Source: Pseudomonas peradeniyensis (GTDB lineage: Bacteria > Pseudomonadota > Gammaproteobacteria > Pseudomonadales > Pseudomonadaceae). From it: DNA of 64,000 nt. The notes under the pieces are model-generated. The model searched no databases, was not told the DNA's origin, and saw nothing but the letters and a program-made list of their open reading frames with translations. The stretch covers positions 1,550,001 to 1,614,000 of the forward strand of contig NZ_JABWRJ020000001.1 of NCBI RefSeq assembly GCF_014268935.2, given 5' to 3'. The position numbers and the translations under genes were made by a program. This document shows, piece after piece, positions 27,800 to 37,516 of the stretch (positions within the stretch are counted from its first letter, which is position 1; every line of letters starts with the position of its first letter).

Positions 27800-29584
27800 A
27801 TGAGTGTTGAACAAGGGGTGGCGGACCCGTCCGCCCGTGGACCGGTCGCCGCGGTGCTTGCGCCGATACGCGGCCGATTGATCGTCGCCGGGCTGCTCGC
27901 CGCCCTGGGCGCCATGCTGACCCTGGCGCCGCTGGCAGCCATCGCCGAAGTCGCCCGGCTGGCCCTGGCCGGTGGGCAGGGCCTCGACCAGGCCTGGCCG
28001 GTCATCGCCGTGGGGCTGGGTTGCCTGTTCGCCGGCATGGCGCTGATCTCGCTGGGCGACCTGGTGGCGCACCTGGCTGACAACCACATCACCGGCACGC
28101 TGCGCCTGGCGATCATCCGCCGCCTGGCGCGGGTGCCGCTGGGCTGGTTCACCAGTCGCGCCTCGGGCGAGGTCAAGCAGGCCATGCAGGATGACATCGG
28201 CATCCTGCACAGCCTCACCGCACACTTCTATACCACCCTGGGGCGCAGCGCCGGGGCGGTGCTGGCCTCGATCGTCTACCTGTTCGCCATGGACTGGCGC
28301 ATGGCGATCGTGTCGATGCTGCCGTTCCCGCTGTTCTTCCTGTTCTTCGCCCGCGCCCACCAGGCCAGTGCTCGTAACATGCAGGCCTTCGGCGCCGGCA
28401 TGGGGCGGATCAACCAGGCGGTGGTCGAGTTCGTCAACGGCATCCCGGTGGTCAAGGCCTTCGGTGGCCAGCGCAAGGCCCATGGCAGCTATCGCGAGGC
28501 GGTGGACGCCTTCGCCGCGGCCTTCACCGACTTCACCCGGCCGCTGGTCAGTGCCATGGCCAATGCCAACGCAATGATCGCCCCAGTGTCGGTGCTCGGC
28601 GTGGTCCTGGCGTTCGGCACGCTGTTCGTCGGCCTTGGCTGGATCACCCCGGTGCAGGTGTTGCCGTTCGCCCTGGTGGCGCCGGGCATCTGCGCGCCGC
28701 TGCTGTTGCTGGCCTACATCACCCACGACCTGAACAACGCCACCGGCGCCGCCCAGCGCGTGCAGGCGCTGCTGCGCACGCCGGTGCTGGAGACCGACGG
28801 CCAGGGCGCCGGCAAGCTGCCGGCCGATGCGCGGATCGAAGTGCAGGGCCTGGGCTATCACTACGACCCGCGCAATCCGGTGCTGAGCGAGGTGTCGTTC
28901 ACCCTCGAACCCGGCACGGTGACCGCGGTGGTCGGCGCCTCGGGCGCCGGCAAGTCGACCCTGGCGCGCCTGCTGCTGCGCTTCTTCGACCCCAGCGCCG
29001 GGCGCATCACCCTGGGCGGCGTCGACCTGCGCCAGATCGACAGTGCCCAGTTGTACCGACGCATCGGCTTCGTCCTGCAGGACGTGCGCCTGATCCATGC
29101 CAGCGTGCGCGAGAACATCGCCCTGGGCCGGCCTTCGGCGAGCCAGGAGCAGATCGAGGCGGCGGCACGGATCGCCAATATCCACGAGCGCATCCTTGCC
29201 CAACCGCGTGGCTACGACGCGGTGATCGGCGAGGACGTGCAGTTCTCCGGCGGTGAGCTGCAACGGCTGAGCATCGCCCGCGCGGTGTTGCTCGACCCAC
29301 CGGTGCTGGTGCTCGACGAAGCCACCGCGGCGGCCGACGCCGAGAACGAAGTCAAGCTGCAACAGGCACTGTCGCGCTTCGCCCAGGGCCGCACGCTGCT
29401 GGTGATCGCCCACCGCCTGGACACGGTCATGCACGCCGAGCAGATCCTGGTGCTGGACCAGGGCACGGTCGCCGAGCGCGGCAATCACGACGAACTGCTG
29501 GCCCGTCGCGGTCTGTACGCGCGCTTGTGGGCTGCCGGGGGTTATGCGAAGTCGCGGGTGACCGCGCAGGTGGAGGAACACTGA
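27800..29584 (+). CDS. ABC exporter half-transporter 1 (BarA/YbtP-like)
   Basis: A 594-aa protein with an N-terminal membrane domain of about six spans (residues ~20-310) and a C-terminal ATPase. Walker A is GASGAGKSTL near 377, the signature is FSGGELQRLSIARA near 482, and the Walker B is VLVLDEATAAAD near 503. It pairs with the next gene, two bases downstream. In acinetobactin loci a pair like this (BarAB) exports the siderophore; in yersiniabactin the pair (YbtPQ) acts in uptake. A separate FecCD-type importer is present here, so export seems more likely. Confidence 0.88.
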   Translation: MSVEQGVADPSARGPVAAVLAPIRGRLIVAGLLAALGAMLTLAPLAAIAEVARLALAGGQGLDQAWPVIAVGLGCLFAGMALISLGDLVAHLADNHITGTLRLAIIRRLARVPLGWFTSRASGEVKQAMQDDIGILHSLTAHFYTTLGRSAGAVLASIVYLFAMDWRMAIVSMLPFPLFFLFFARAHQASARNMQAFGAGMGRINQAVVEFVNGIPVVKAFGGQRKAHGSYREAVDAFAAAFTDFTRPLVSAMANANAMIAPVSVLGVVLAFGTLFVGLGWITPVQVLPFALVAPGICAPLLLLAYITHDLNNATGAAQRVQALLRTPVLETDGQGAGKLPADARIEVQGLGYHYDPRNPVLSEVSFTLEPGTVTAVVGASGAGKSTLARLLLRFFDPSAGRITLGGVDLRQIDSAQLYRRIGFVLQDVRLIHASVRENIALGRPSASQEQIEAAARIANIHERILAQPRGYDAVIGEDVQFSGGELQRLSIARAVLLDPPVLVLDEATAAADAENEVKLQQALSRFAQGRTLLVIAHRLDTVMHAEQILVLDQGTVAERGNHDELLARRGLYARLWAAGGYAKSRVTAQVEEH

Positions 29585-29586
29585 TC

Positions 29587-31356
29587 ATGCTGGGGATTTT
29601 CGTTCGACTGCTCGGCGCCGACGCCGTGTTCCTGCGCCGTTATCTGCGCCTGGCACTGGTGTATGGCGTGCTCTGCGGGCTGACCATCGTCACCCTGATG
29701 CCGATCCTGCGCCACCTGCTGGGCAATCAGCTGGAGGCCGCCGGCCAGTGGCTGGCCCTGCTGGCCCTGGGCGTGGTGGTGTGCTGGTACCTGCGCCGGC
29801 GGGTGGAGAAGGCCGGTATCGCCGTCGGTATCGCGGTGCTGCGCGGTGGCCGCCAGCGCCTGGGCGAGCATGTCGGCACGCTGCCGGTGGGCTGGTTCAG
29901 CGCTGCCAACACCGCGCGCCTGAGCCACGTCACCACCCAGGGCATGATGGAAATCGCCCAGTTGCCGGCCCATGTGTTCACGCCGCTGTTCACCGGGGTG
30001 GTGACGCCGCTGGTGATCCTCGTCGCGCTGTTGCTGGTCGACCTGCGCCTGGGCCTGGTGGCCCTGGTCAGCCTGCCGCTGCTGGCCCTGGTGATGCTGG
30101 CGACCATGCGCCTGGGCCAGCGCGCCGACCAGCGCTACCAGCGTGACACCGCGCAGACCAGCCAGCGCATGGTCGAATTCGCCCAGGCGCAGTCGGTGCT
30201 GCGCGCCTTCAATGGCGAGCAGGGCGGCACGCGCTTCCTAGAGCAGGCCGTGGCCCAGCAACAGCAGGCCGCGCGCAAGCTGATCCAGCTTTCGGCGCTG
30301 TCGTCGGTGCTCAATGTCTGGGCGGTGCAGGCCAGCTTCGCCGCCTTGCTGGTGGTCGCCACGCTGTGGCTCGGCGAGCAGGCCGGTGCAGCCTTCGACA
30401 GCGCGGCGGTGATCGCCACCCTGGTCGCGCTGGTGCTGGCGACCCGCTTCATCGATCCGCTGCTGGATGTGGCCGGCTACAGCGAGGTGCTGCGCGGCAC
30501 CCGTGGCCAGTTGCAGGCGGTGGCCGAGTTGCTGGCCGTCGAACCGCTGCCCGAACCCGCCGCGCCGCAGTCGCCGGCCGATGGGTCGGTGCAGCTTGAG
30601 CAGGTCGGTTTCCGCTACGGCGATGATCAACCTGAAGTGCTGCGCGAGGTCAGCCTGGATATCGCGCCCGGCAGCATGACCGCGCTGGTCGGCGCGTCGG
30701 GGTCGGGCAAGACCACCCTGGTGCGCCTGATCGCCCGGTTCTTCGATGTCACCCAGGGCCGGGTCAAGGTCGGCGGGGTGGATGTGCGGCAGATGTCCGC
30801 CGAGCAACTGGCCGGGCAGATCAGCCAGATCTTCCAGGACGCCTACCTGTTCCAGGGCAGCATCGCCCACAACATCCGCCTCGGCAAACCCGATGCCAGC
30901 GAGGCCGAGGTGCTCGAGGCGGCGCGGCTGGCCGGGGTACAGGAGATCCTCGAACGCCTGCCCGAAGGCTTGCACACGCCGGTGGGCGAGGGCGGTGCAC
31001 GGCTGTCCGGCGGCGAACGCCAGCGTATCTCGATTGCCCGGGCGCTGATCAAGGACGCGCCGATCCTGCTGATCGACGAGGCCACCGCGGCGCTGGACGC
31101 CGAGAACCAGGCGGCCATCGCCGAGGCGCTGGCACGGCTGCGCGGCAAGCGCACGCTGATCGTCATCGCCCACCAGCTGTCGACGGTGGCCATGGCCGAC
31201 CAGATCGTGGTGCTGGACCAAGGGCGCATCCGCGAGCAGGGCGCCCATGCCCAGTTGGCCGCCGAGGGTGGGCTGTACGCGCACTTCCTCGAGCAGCGCC
31301 GGGCCGCCAAGGGCTGGCGTATCGGCGAGGCGGCGGGTGATGGAGTGACCGCTTGA
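29587..31356 (+). CDS. ABC exporter half-transporter 2 (BarB/YbtQ-like)
   Basis: A 589-aa partner of the preceding gene with the same layout. Membrane spans lie at residues ~15-300, Walker A GASGSGKTTL near 370, signature LSGGERQRISIARA near 473, and Walker B ILLIDEATAALD near 495. The ATG at 29587 is two bases after the previous stop. The next permease gene starts inside its stop codon, so exporter and importer genes form one transcription unit. The two half-transporters would act as a heterodimer in the inner membrane. Confidence 0.88.
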   Translation: MLGIFVRLLGADAVFLRRYLRLALVYGVLCGLTIVTLMPILRHLLGNQLEAAGQWLALLALGVVVCWYLRRRVEKAGIAVGIAVLRGGRQRLGEHVGTLPVGWFSAANTARLSHVTTQGMMEIAQLPAHVFTPLFTGVVTPLVILVALLLVDLRLGLVALVSLPLLALVMLATMRLGQRADQRYQRDTAQTSQRMVEFAQAQSVLRAFNGEQGGTRFLEQAVAQQQQAARKLIQLSALSSVLNVWAVQASFAALLVVATLWLGEQAGAAFDSAAVIATLVALVLATRFIDPLLDVAGYSEVLRGTRGQLQAVAELLAVEPLPEPAAPQSPADGSVQLEQVGFRYGDDQPEVLREVSLDIAPGSMTALVGASGSGKTTLVRLIARFFDVTQGRVKVGGVDVRQMSAEQLAGQISQIFQDAYLFQGSIAHNIRLGKPDASEAEVLEAARLAGVQEILERLPEGLHTPVGEGGARLSGGERQRISIARALIKDAPILLIDEATAALDAENQAAIAEALARLRGKRTLIVIAHQLSTVAMADQIVVLDQGRIREQGAHAQLAAEGGLYAHFLEQRRAAKGWRIGEAAGDGVTA

Positions 31357-32297
31357 GTCGGGTGCTGCTGCCAACGCTGTTGTTGCTGCTGTGTGGCGTT
31401 TCATTGATGGTCGGGGCCAGCCAGATATCCTGGTCGGCCTTGTGGTCGGCCAGCGACGATGCCTGGCTGACCCTCACCGCCAGCCGCCTGCCACGCCTGG
31501 CGGCGCTGGTGCTGACCGGTGTCGGCCTGTCGATCTGCGGGGTGATCCTGCAGCAGATCGTGCGCAACCGCTTCGTCGAGCCGGCCACCTGCGGCGGACT
31601 CGACGCAGCCAAGCTGGGCATCCTGGTGGCCCTGACCGTGCTGCCCGGGGCTGGGGCCAGCGGGCGCATGCTGTTCGCCCTGGTGTTCTGCCTGCTGGCG
31701 AGCCTGGTGTATGTGGCGATCATCCGCCGCATCCGTTTCACCAACCTGGTACTGGTGCCGGTGATCGGCCTGATGTACGGCAGCCTGCTCAGCGCCATCG
31801 CCGAATTCTACGCCTATCGCCACAACATCCTGCAGAGCATGCAGGGCTGGCTGCTGGGCGACTTCTCGCGGGTGATCGAGGGCAACTACGAGATCATCTA
31901 CCTGATCCTGCCGATCGTCGTGCTCACCTACCTGTACGCCCAGCGTTTCACCGTGCTCGGCATGGGCGAGGGCATGGCCACCAGCCTCGGGCTCAACTAC
32001 GCGGCCACCGCCATCCTTGGCCTGGTGCTGGTGGCGGTGAGCGTGTCGGCCACGGTGATCACCGTGGGCGCGATCCCTTTCGTCGGCCTGGTGGTGCCGA
32101 ACCTGGTGGCGCTGCGCTACGGCGAGAACCTCAAGCGCACCCTGCCCATCGTCGCCATGTGCGGCGCGGCGCTGCTGCTGGCCTGCGACATCCTCGGCCG
32201 GCTGCTGATCCATCCCTACGAGGTGCCCATTGGCCTGACCGCCGGCAGTGTCGGCGGCGTGCTGTTCCTGTTGCTGATCCTGTGGAAATGCAAATAA
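31353..32297 (+). CDS. Ferric-siderophore ABC permease, FecCD family (first)
   Basis: A 314-aa hydrophobic protein with about nine to ten membrane segments. It carries the family motifs RLPRLAALVLTGVGLSICGV near residue 45 and GAIPFVGLVVPNLVALRYGEN near 240, the cytoplasmic loop that contacts the ATPase. The start is a TTG at 31353 overlapping the previous stop (TTGA); a GTG nine bases later is the alternative. It resembles BauD/FatD of acinetobactin and anguibactin uptake. It overlaps the second permease by one base. Confidence 0.9.
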   Translation: MSRVLLPTLLLLLCGVSLMVGASQISWSALWSASDDAWLTLTASRLPRLAALVLTGVGLSICGVILQQIVRNRFVEPATCGGLDAAKLGILVALTVLPGAGASGRMLFALVFCLLASLVYVAIIRRIRFTNLVLVPVIGLMYGSLLSAIAEFYAYRHNILQSMQGWLLGDFSRVIEGNYEIIYLILPIVVLTYLYAQRFTVLGMGEGMATSLGLNYAATAILGLVLVAVSVSATVITVGAIPFVGLVVPNLVALRYGENLKRTLPIVAMCGAALLLACDILGRLLIHPYEVPIGLTAGSVGGVLFLLLILWKCK

Positions 32298-33232
32298 TGC
32301 GTCGCGCCGCCTGGTTGTTGCTGCCGGCCCTGGCGCTGGCGTTCCTGCTGCTGGGCTCGGGCCTGGACTTCAGCTACGTGATCCCCAAGCGCCTGGTGCG
32401 CCTGGGCGCGATCGTCGTGGCCGGGGTGTGCATCGCCTTGTCCTCGGTGATCTTCCAGACCCTGGCCGGCAACCGTGTGCTGACCCCGGCGATCATGGGT
32501 TACGAAGGCATCTACCTGTTGTTCCAGGCCCTGCTGGTGCTGTGGCTGGGTACCGCCAGCGTGGCGCTGCTGGGCGCCCAGGGCAACGCGCTGCTGTCGA
32601 TCGCGCTGATGCTCGGCTACTCGTGGCTGTTGCAACGCTGGCTGCTGCGCGAGGGGCGAGGGGATGTCTATCGCCTGCTGCTGCTGGGCCTGGTGCTGAC
32701 CATGGTGCTGGGCACTTTCACCCAGTTCATCCAGCTCAAGACCAGCCCGGGGGAGTTCTCCATCCTGCAGAGCCTGGGCTACACCAGCTTCAACCGCGCC
32801 CAGCCGGCCCAGGTGCTGTACTCGGGCCTGCTGGTGGCGGCGGTGGCGCTGCTGGTGGCGCGCGGCACGCGGGTGCTCGACGTGCTGGCGCTGGGGCGCG
32901 ACCAGGCCATCGCCCTGGGCCTGGACCATGGCCGCTGCCTGCGCCTGCAGATGGCGCTGATCGCGGTGCTGGTGGCGGTGTCCACCAGTTTGGTGGGGCC
33001 GACTGCGTTCATGGGCGTGTTCGTCGCCAACATCGCCTACGCCCTGGCGCGCAGCGCCAGGCACCAGGTCACCCTGCCACTGGCCTGCGCCGTGGCCATC
33101 GGCATGTTCCTGCTCGCCCAACTGCTGGTCGAGCACCTGTTCAACTACCGGACCAGCGTGAGCATCCTCGTCAACCTGGTGTGCGGCGCGTACTTCCTCG
33201 CGCTGATGGTCCGAACCCGAGGCACCCCATGA
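32297..33232 (+). CDS. Ferric-siderophore ABC permease, FecCD family (second)
   Basis: A 311-aa permease with RLVRLGAIVVAGVCIALSSV near residue 33 and SLVGPTAFMGVFVANIAYAL near 235, and the spacing of hydrophobic segments typical of FecCD proteins. It should form the heterodimeric membrane channel with the preceding permease (BauC/FatC position). The ATG at 32297 shares a base with the previous stop (TAATG). Its own stop overlaps the ATPase start (ATGA). Confidence 0.9.
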   Translation: MRRAAWLLLPALALAFLLLGSGLDFSYVIPKRLVRLGAIVVAGVCIALSSVIFQTLAGNRVLTPAIMGYEGIYLLFQALLVLWLGTASVALLGAQGNALLSIALMLGYSWLLQRWLLREGRGDVYRLLLLGLVLTMVLGTFTQFIQLKTSPGEFSILQSLGYTSFNRAQPAQVLYSGLLVAAVALLVARGTRVLDVLALGRDQAIALGLDHGRCLRLQMALIAVLVAVSTSLVGPTAFMGVFVANIAYALARSARHQVTLPLACAVAIGMFLLAQLLVEHLFNYRTSVSILVNLVCGAYFLALMVRTRGTP

Positions 33233-34011
33233 TCACCCTCGAACACCTGCACAAGGCCTACGGCGACAAGACCGTGCTCGACGATGTGAGCCTGGCGTTC
33301 CCCGCAGGCCAGGTCACCTCGCTGATCGGCCCCAACGGCGCCGGCAAGAGCACGCTGCTGATGTGCATCGCCCGGCTGCTGCCAGCCAATCGCGGGCAGA
33401 TCCTGCTCGACGGCCAGGACATCAGCCGCATCGCCATCGCCGACTACGCCCGCCGCGTGGCTACCCTGCGCCAGGTGCTGGACTTCAACCTGCGCCTGAC
33501 CGTCGAGGAGCTGGTCGCCTTCGGCCGCTTCCCCTACAGCCGCGGCCTGCTGACCGCCGACGACCAGCAGGTGATCGACGAGTCGCTGGATTTCCTCGGG
33601 CTGCAGCCTCTGCGCGGGGCTTACCTCGACGAACTCAGCGGCGGCCAGCGGCAGATGGCCTTCCTGGCCATGACCATCGCCCAGCGCACCGACCTGCTGC
33701 TGCTCGACGAGCCGCTGAACAACCTCGACATGAAGCACGCGGTGCAGATCATGCAGGCGATCCGCAGGCTCTGCGACGAGCAGGGGCGCACGGTGATCCT
33801 GGTGGTGCACGACATCAACTTCGCCGCCAACTATTCCGACCACATCGTCGCCATGAAGGGCGGCGCCGTGCACAGCCATGGGCCGGTCGCCGAGGTGGTC
33901 ACCCAGGCCAACCTGCGCGCGCTGTTCGGCCTGGCCTTCGAGATCCTGCCCAGCGCGCACGGTTTCGTCTGCAACTACTTCAACCCATCATTATCGAGAG
34001 AGCTGGTATGA
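33229..34011 (+). CDS. Ferric-siderophore ABC ATPase, FecE family
   Basis: A 260-aa ATPase with Walker A GPNGAGKSTL at residues ~34-43, the Q-loop in TLRQVLDFN, signature LSGGQRQMAFLAMTIAQ near 136, Walker B LLLLDEPLNNLD near 157 and the switch histidine in VVHDINFA. It energises uptake through the two FecCD permeases. It overlaps its neighbours by four bases on each side, indicating a tightly coupled operon. Confidence 0.92.
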   Translation: MITLEHLHKAYGDKTVLDDVSLAFPAGQVTSLIGPNGAGKSTLLMCIARLLPANRGQILLDGQDISRIAIADYARRVATLRQVLDFNLRLTVEELVAFGRFPYSRGLLTADDQQVIDESLDFLGLQPLRGAYLDELSGGQRQMAFLAMTIAQRTDLLLLDEPLNNLDMKHAVQIMQAIRRLCDEQGRTVILVVHDINFAANYSDHIVAMKGGAVHSHGPVAEVVTQANLRALFGLAFEILPSAHGFVCNYFNPSLSRELV

Positions 34012-34970
34012 ACGGAATCTGCAAGATACTGCTGGCCGCCGCCGTGGCGGCCGCGCTGCCCGGCTGCGACCAGGCCCCGCCGGCACAGGCGCGCGCCGCC
34101 AGCGCCGACTACGCCCCGGTGAAGGTCGAGCACGCCCTGGGCACCACGCTGGTCGAACACCAGCCGCAGCGCGTGGTGGCCTTCGACATGAGCGAGCTGG
34201 ACACCCTCGACCAGCTCGGCGCGCCGGTGGTCGGCATCGCCAAGGACTATGTGGCGGGCTTCCTGGCCAAGTACCGCGACGACCCCAAGGTGGCCGATGT
34301 CGGCACCACCATCCAGCCCAACCTCGAGCGCCTGCATGCGCTCAAGCCCGACCTGATCCTGATCTCGCCGCTGCAGGCGCAGAGCTACCAGGAGCTGAGC
34401 CAGATCGCCCCGACGGTGCACTACGACATCGACATGGACAACCGCCAGGGCAACGTCATCGACACCGCCAAGCAGCACCTGCTGACCGTCGGACGGATCC
34501 TCGGCAAGGAAGACCAGGCCCGGGAAACCGCCGCGCGCATCGACGCCAAGGTGGCCCAGGTGCGCCAGGTGACCGATGGGCGTTCGGAGAAGGCGCTGAT
34601 AGTGCTGCACAACAACGGCGCGTTCACCGCCTATGGCGTGCGCTCGCGCTACGGCTTCATCTTCGACACCCTCGGGGTCAAGCCGGCCAGTGACGACATG
34701 CAGGCCGGCCTGCACGGGCAGCCGATTTCCAACGAGTTCATTCACCAGGCCGACCCGGACATCCTCTACGTGATCGACCGCACTGCGGTCATGGAGCGCA
34801 GGGCCGCGCTGGACCGTGAGACCCTGGACAACCCGCTGCTGCGCCAGACCAAGGCGTGGAAGAACGGCCATGTGGTGTTCGTCGATGCGCAGACCTGGTA
34901 CCTGTGCACGGCCAGCGTGACCTGTCTGGAGCGGGTGGCGGACGAGGTGGTGAAGGGGTATCAGGGCTGA
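34008..34970 (+). CDS. Siderophore-binding periplasmic lipoprotein (BauB/CeuE/FatB-like)
   Basis: A 320-aa class III binding protein. The N-terminus is a lipoprotein signal with the lipobox LPGC and acylated Cys20, so it should be anchored in the membrane facing the periplasm. The mature part has PQRVVAFDMSELDTLDQLG near residue 50, LKPDLILISPLQAQSYQEL near 110 and the C-terminal lobe ending in LERVADEVV. It captures the ferric siderophore after the TonB receptor and hands it to the FecCD importer. Confidence 0.9.
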   Translation: MNGICKILLAAAVAAALPGCDQAPPAQARAASADYAPVKVEHALGTTLVEHQPQRVVAFDMSELDTLDQLGAPVVGIAKDYVAGFLAKYRDDPKVADVGTTIQPNLERLHALKPDLILISPLQAQSYQELSQIAPTVHYDIDMDNRQGNVIDTAKQHLLTVGRILGKEDQARETAARIDAKVAQVRQVTDGRSEKALIVLHNNGAFTAYGVRSRYGFIFDTLGVKPASDDMQAGLHGQPISNEFIHQADPDILYVIDRTAVMERRAALDRETLDNPLLRQTKAWKNGHVVFVDAQTWYLCTASVTCLERVADEVVKGYQG

Positions 34971-35003
34971 CGTACGGAAAGGTGGGGCTGCTATGCAGCC
35001 CTT

Positions 35004-35074
35004 TCGCCGGCAAGCCGGCTCCCACAAGAAACATCAGCCAGGCGCGATTCCTGTGGGAGCCGGCTTGCCGGCGA
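35004..35074. repeat. Paired REP elements (inverted)
   Basis: TCGCCGGCAAGCCGGCTCCC begins at 35004, and the reverse-complement unit ends at 35074 after a 25-base spacer. The element lies 34 bases after the binding-protein gene and likely separates its transcript from the TonB receptor promoter. It belongs to a different subfamily (CCGGCAAGCCGG core) from the pair at 10489. Confidence 0.8.
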
Positions 35075-35160
35075 TGAGGCCGGTACAGATATAGAACCGA
35101 TAGTGGCCAAATGACGGTAATTTCTGTTGAGGGATTCGCCGACTCGTACGGAATGACTAA

Positions 35161-35175
35161 TGAGAAACATTACCA
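35161..35175. promoter_or_regulatory. Fur-box-like site before the TonB receptor
   Basis: TGAGAAACATTACCA matches 12 of 14 fixed positions of the TGATAATNATTATCA consensus and lies 24-38 bases before the receptor start at 35199. It suggests a separate iron-repressed promoter for the receptor. Confidence 0.65.
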
Positions 35176-35198
35176 TTGCGTCCCGAAAGGAATCCCTC

Positions 35199-37436
35199 AT
35201 GTCTCCACTGCAACATCCCCAGGCCCCGAACCTGCCCCGCAGGGCCTTGCGCATGGCCGTGCTGCTGGGCATGGCCGCCATCGCCGGCAACGCCTTCGCG
35301 CAACCGCCACGCACCACCACCTCGGCGCAGCAACAGACCCCCGATGTGAAGGAAGAAGGCCTGACCCTGCCGGAAACCCTGGTACAGGACACACGTGACT
35401 CCCTCGGCGCTCCGCCAGCGGAATATGCCGGTGGCCAGGTCGGTTCGGGTAGCCGGCTCGGGCTGATGGGCAACAAGGACTTCAGCGAAACGCCGTTCAA
35501 CGCCATCAGCTACACCAAGGAATACATCGAGAACCGTCAGGCTCAGGACATCGGCTCGGTGATCGGCGCCACCGATCCGTCGGTGTACGTGCCGAGCAAG
35601 CGCGGCATCTTCGAGACCTTCTTCATCCGCGGCCTCTACAGCACCGGCAACGACATCACCTTCAACGGCCTGCCGAGCATGGCACCGAACATGCGCGGCT
35701 CCACCGAGCTTGCCGAGCGCATCGAGGTGCTCAAGGGCCCGTCGGCGCTGCTCAACGGCATGCCGCCTGACGGCAGCGTCGGCGGCAGCATCAACATCGT
35801 GCCCAAGCGTGCCGGCGACGAGCCCCTGGCTCGGCTGACCGCCTCGTACGAGTCCGACGGCCTGGCCGGCATGCATGCCGATATCGGCCGCCGCTTTGGT
35901 GACCAGAAGCAGTTCGGTGTGCGCTTCAATGGCGTCTACCGCGACGGCGACACCCCGGTGGACGACCAGCAGCACCGCATGCAGCTGTCGTCGCTGGCCC
36001 TGGACTGGCGCGGCGAGCGGGCGAGGGCGTCGCTGGACTACTACCACCAGCGCGAGCGCATGGATGGGGTCAACTACTTCGGCATCTCCTCGATCAGCCC
36101 CGGGGTGACTCACCTGCCCAAGGCCAAGAAAGGCGATCATTCGCTGGCCCCGGAGTGGGGCTACACCGTCAACGACACCGACACCGTGGTGCTGCGCGGC
36201 GAGTACGACCTCAACGACTCGCTCACCGCATTCGCCGGCTGGGGCCACAGGGAAGGGGGCTACAACGCGCTGATGACCAGCGGCATGCTGCTCAACGATG
36301 CCGGCGACATCTCCGCCACCCCGATCCGCTCGGCCCGCGATGGCGAGCAGAAATCCGGCGAAGTCGGCCTGCGCGGGCGTTTCGCCACCGGGCCCGTGGA
36401 CCACGCCTGGTCGCTGGCGGCCACCCGCTACGACTCCGAGAACAGCTTCAAGGACAAGCGCCTGTCGTCGACCATCCGCACCAACTACTACAACCTGGAC
36501 TACGGCCCGCGCCCGGAGATCGGCGAGTACGGCAACGTCACCTCGCGCATGCGTGCCCGGCTGAGCAGCGAAGCCTTGCTCGACACCATGTCGTTCCTCG
36601 ATGACAAGGTGCAATGGACCGTGGGGGCACGCCACCAGAACGTGCGTGCGTCGAACTATAACGGCAACCACCAGCGCACCTCCAAGCCCTACGATGAAAG
36701 CCGGGTTTCGCCGGCCACGGCCTTGCTGGTCAAGGTCACTGACGAGCTGTCGCTGTACGGCAATTACATCGAAGGCCTTAGCCAGGGCGGCATCGCGCCG
36801 GACAACGCGCGAAACGCGGGTGCGATCATGGCGCCGTACCAGACCAAGCAGTACGAGCTGGGCGCCAAGCTCGACCTGGGCACCTTCGCGCACACGGTCA
36901 GTGTCTACCAGGTGAAGAAACCAAGCGCCTATACCGACCCGGTCACGCAGGTCTACGGCGTGTACGGCGAGCAGCGCAACCGTGGCCTGGAATGGTCGTT
37001 CTTCGGCGAGCTCGAGCCGGGCTTGCGCCTGCTGGGCGGTGCGTCCTACACCAAGGCCGAGCTGACCAAATCGATCCGCAAGGAAAACGAGGGCAACCAG
37101 GCCACTGGCGTGCCCAAGGTGCTGGCCAAGCTCGGCGTCGAGTACGACCTGCGTGAGCTTCCCGGCCTGACCCTGACCGGCAACGCCAACTATGCCGGCC
37201 GGCGCTACGCCACCGATGCCAACAACCTGTCGCTGCCGTCCTACACGATCTTCGACCTGGGCGCCCGCTACAGCCTGAAGATCTCGGACAAGCCGGTGAC
37301 CTTCCGCGCCACCGTGCAGAACGTGGCCAACAAGGCTTACTGGATCGGTTCGTGGAACGGCGGCGATGGCAGTGGCCTGTCCGGTGGATTGGGGACGCCG
37401 CGGTCGTTGTTGTTCTCTACCTCGGTGGATTTCTAG
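35199..37436 (+). CDS. TonB-dependent ferric-siderophore receptor (BauA/FatA position)
   Basis: A 745-aa outer-membrane receptor. A signal peptide (about residues 1-35) ends in AGNAFAQ. A plug domain (about 80-230) has FIRGLYSTGNDITFNGLP and IEVLKGPSALLNGMPPDGSV followed by GGSINIVPKRA. A long beta-barrel ends with the terminal aromatic VDF. The N-terminus is too short for the ~80-aa signalling domain found in FpvA or FecA, so it should not drive the adjacent sigma factor. The ATG at 35199 was chosen for the AAAGGAA ribosome site; the earlier ATG at 35160 sits at the edge of the Fur box. It imports the ferric siderophore made by the locus. Confidence 0.93.
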   Translation: MSPLQHPQAPNLPRRALRMAVLLGMAAIAGNAFAQPPRTTTSAQQQTPDVKEEGLTLPETLVQDTRDSLGAPPAEYAGGQVGSGSRLGLMGNKDFSETPFNAISYTKEYIENRQAQDIGSVIGATDPSVYVPSKRGIFETFFIRGLYSTGNDITFNGLPSMAPNMRGSTELAERIEVLKGPSALLNGMPPDGSVGGSINIVPKRAGDEPLARLTASYESDGLAGMHADIGRRFGDQKQFGVRFNGVYRDGDTPVDDQQHRMQLSSLALDWRGERARASLDYYHQRERMDGVNYFGISSISPGVTHLPKAKKGDHSLAPEWGYTVNDTDTVVLRGEYDLNDSLTAFAGWGHREGGYNALMTSGMLLNDAGDISATPIRSARDGEQKSGEVGLRGRFATGPVDHAWSLAATRYDSENSFKDKRLSSTIRTNYYNLDYGPRPEIGEYGNVTSRMRARLSSEALLDTMSFLDDKVQWTVGARHQNVRASNYNGNHQRTSKPYDESRVSPATALLVKVTDELSLYGNYIEGLSQGGIAPDNARNAGAIMAPYQTKQYELGAKLDLGTFAHTVSVYQVKKPSAYTDPVTQVYGVYGEQRNRGLEWSFFGELEPGLRLLGGASYTKAELTKSIRKENEGNQATGVPKVLAKLGVEYDLRELPGLTLTGNANYAGRRYATDANNLSLPSYTIFDLGARYSLKISDKPVTFRATVQNVANKAYWIGSWNGGDGSGLSGGLGTPRSLLFSTSVDF

Positions 37437-37494
37437 CCAGACCAGCGCTGGCTGCATGGGAGGGGCGGTGCGCCGATGCGACCTGCCCCGTGAT

Positions 37495-37510
37495 CACCGG
37501 CCAGCCGGTG
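37495..37510. terminator. Weak hairpin between convergent receptor and LysR genes
   Basis: CACCGG at 37495-37500 pairs with CCGGTG at 37505-37510 across a CCAG loop. It lies 58 bases after the receptor stop and 6 bases beyond the LysR stop. No T-run follows, so this is a tentative stop signal. Confidence 0.25.
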
Positions 37511-37516
37511 CCAGAT

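Noticed and set aside
27800..31356. Naming the two ABC half-transporters as YbtPQ-type importers
   Set aside because: A full FecCD-FecE-binding protein importer is encoded directly downstream; in the closest pathway type the pair exports the siderophore. Direction cannot be settled from sequence.
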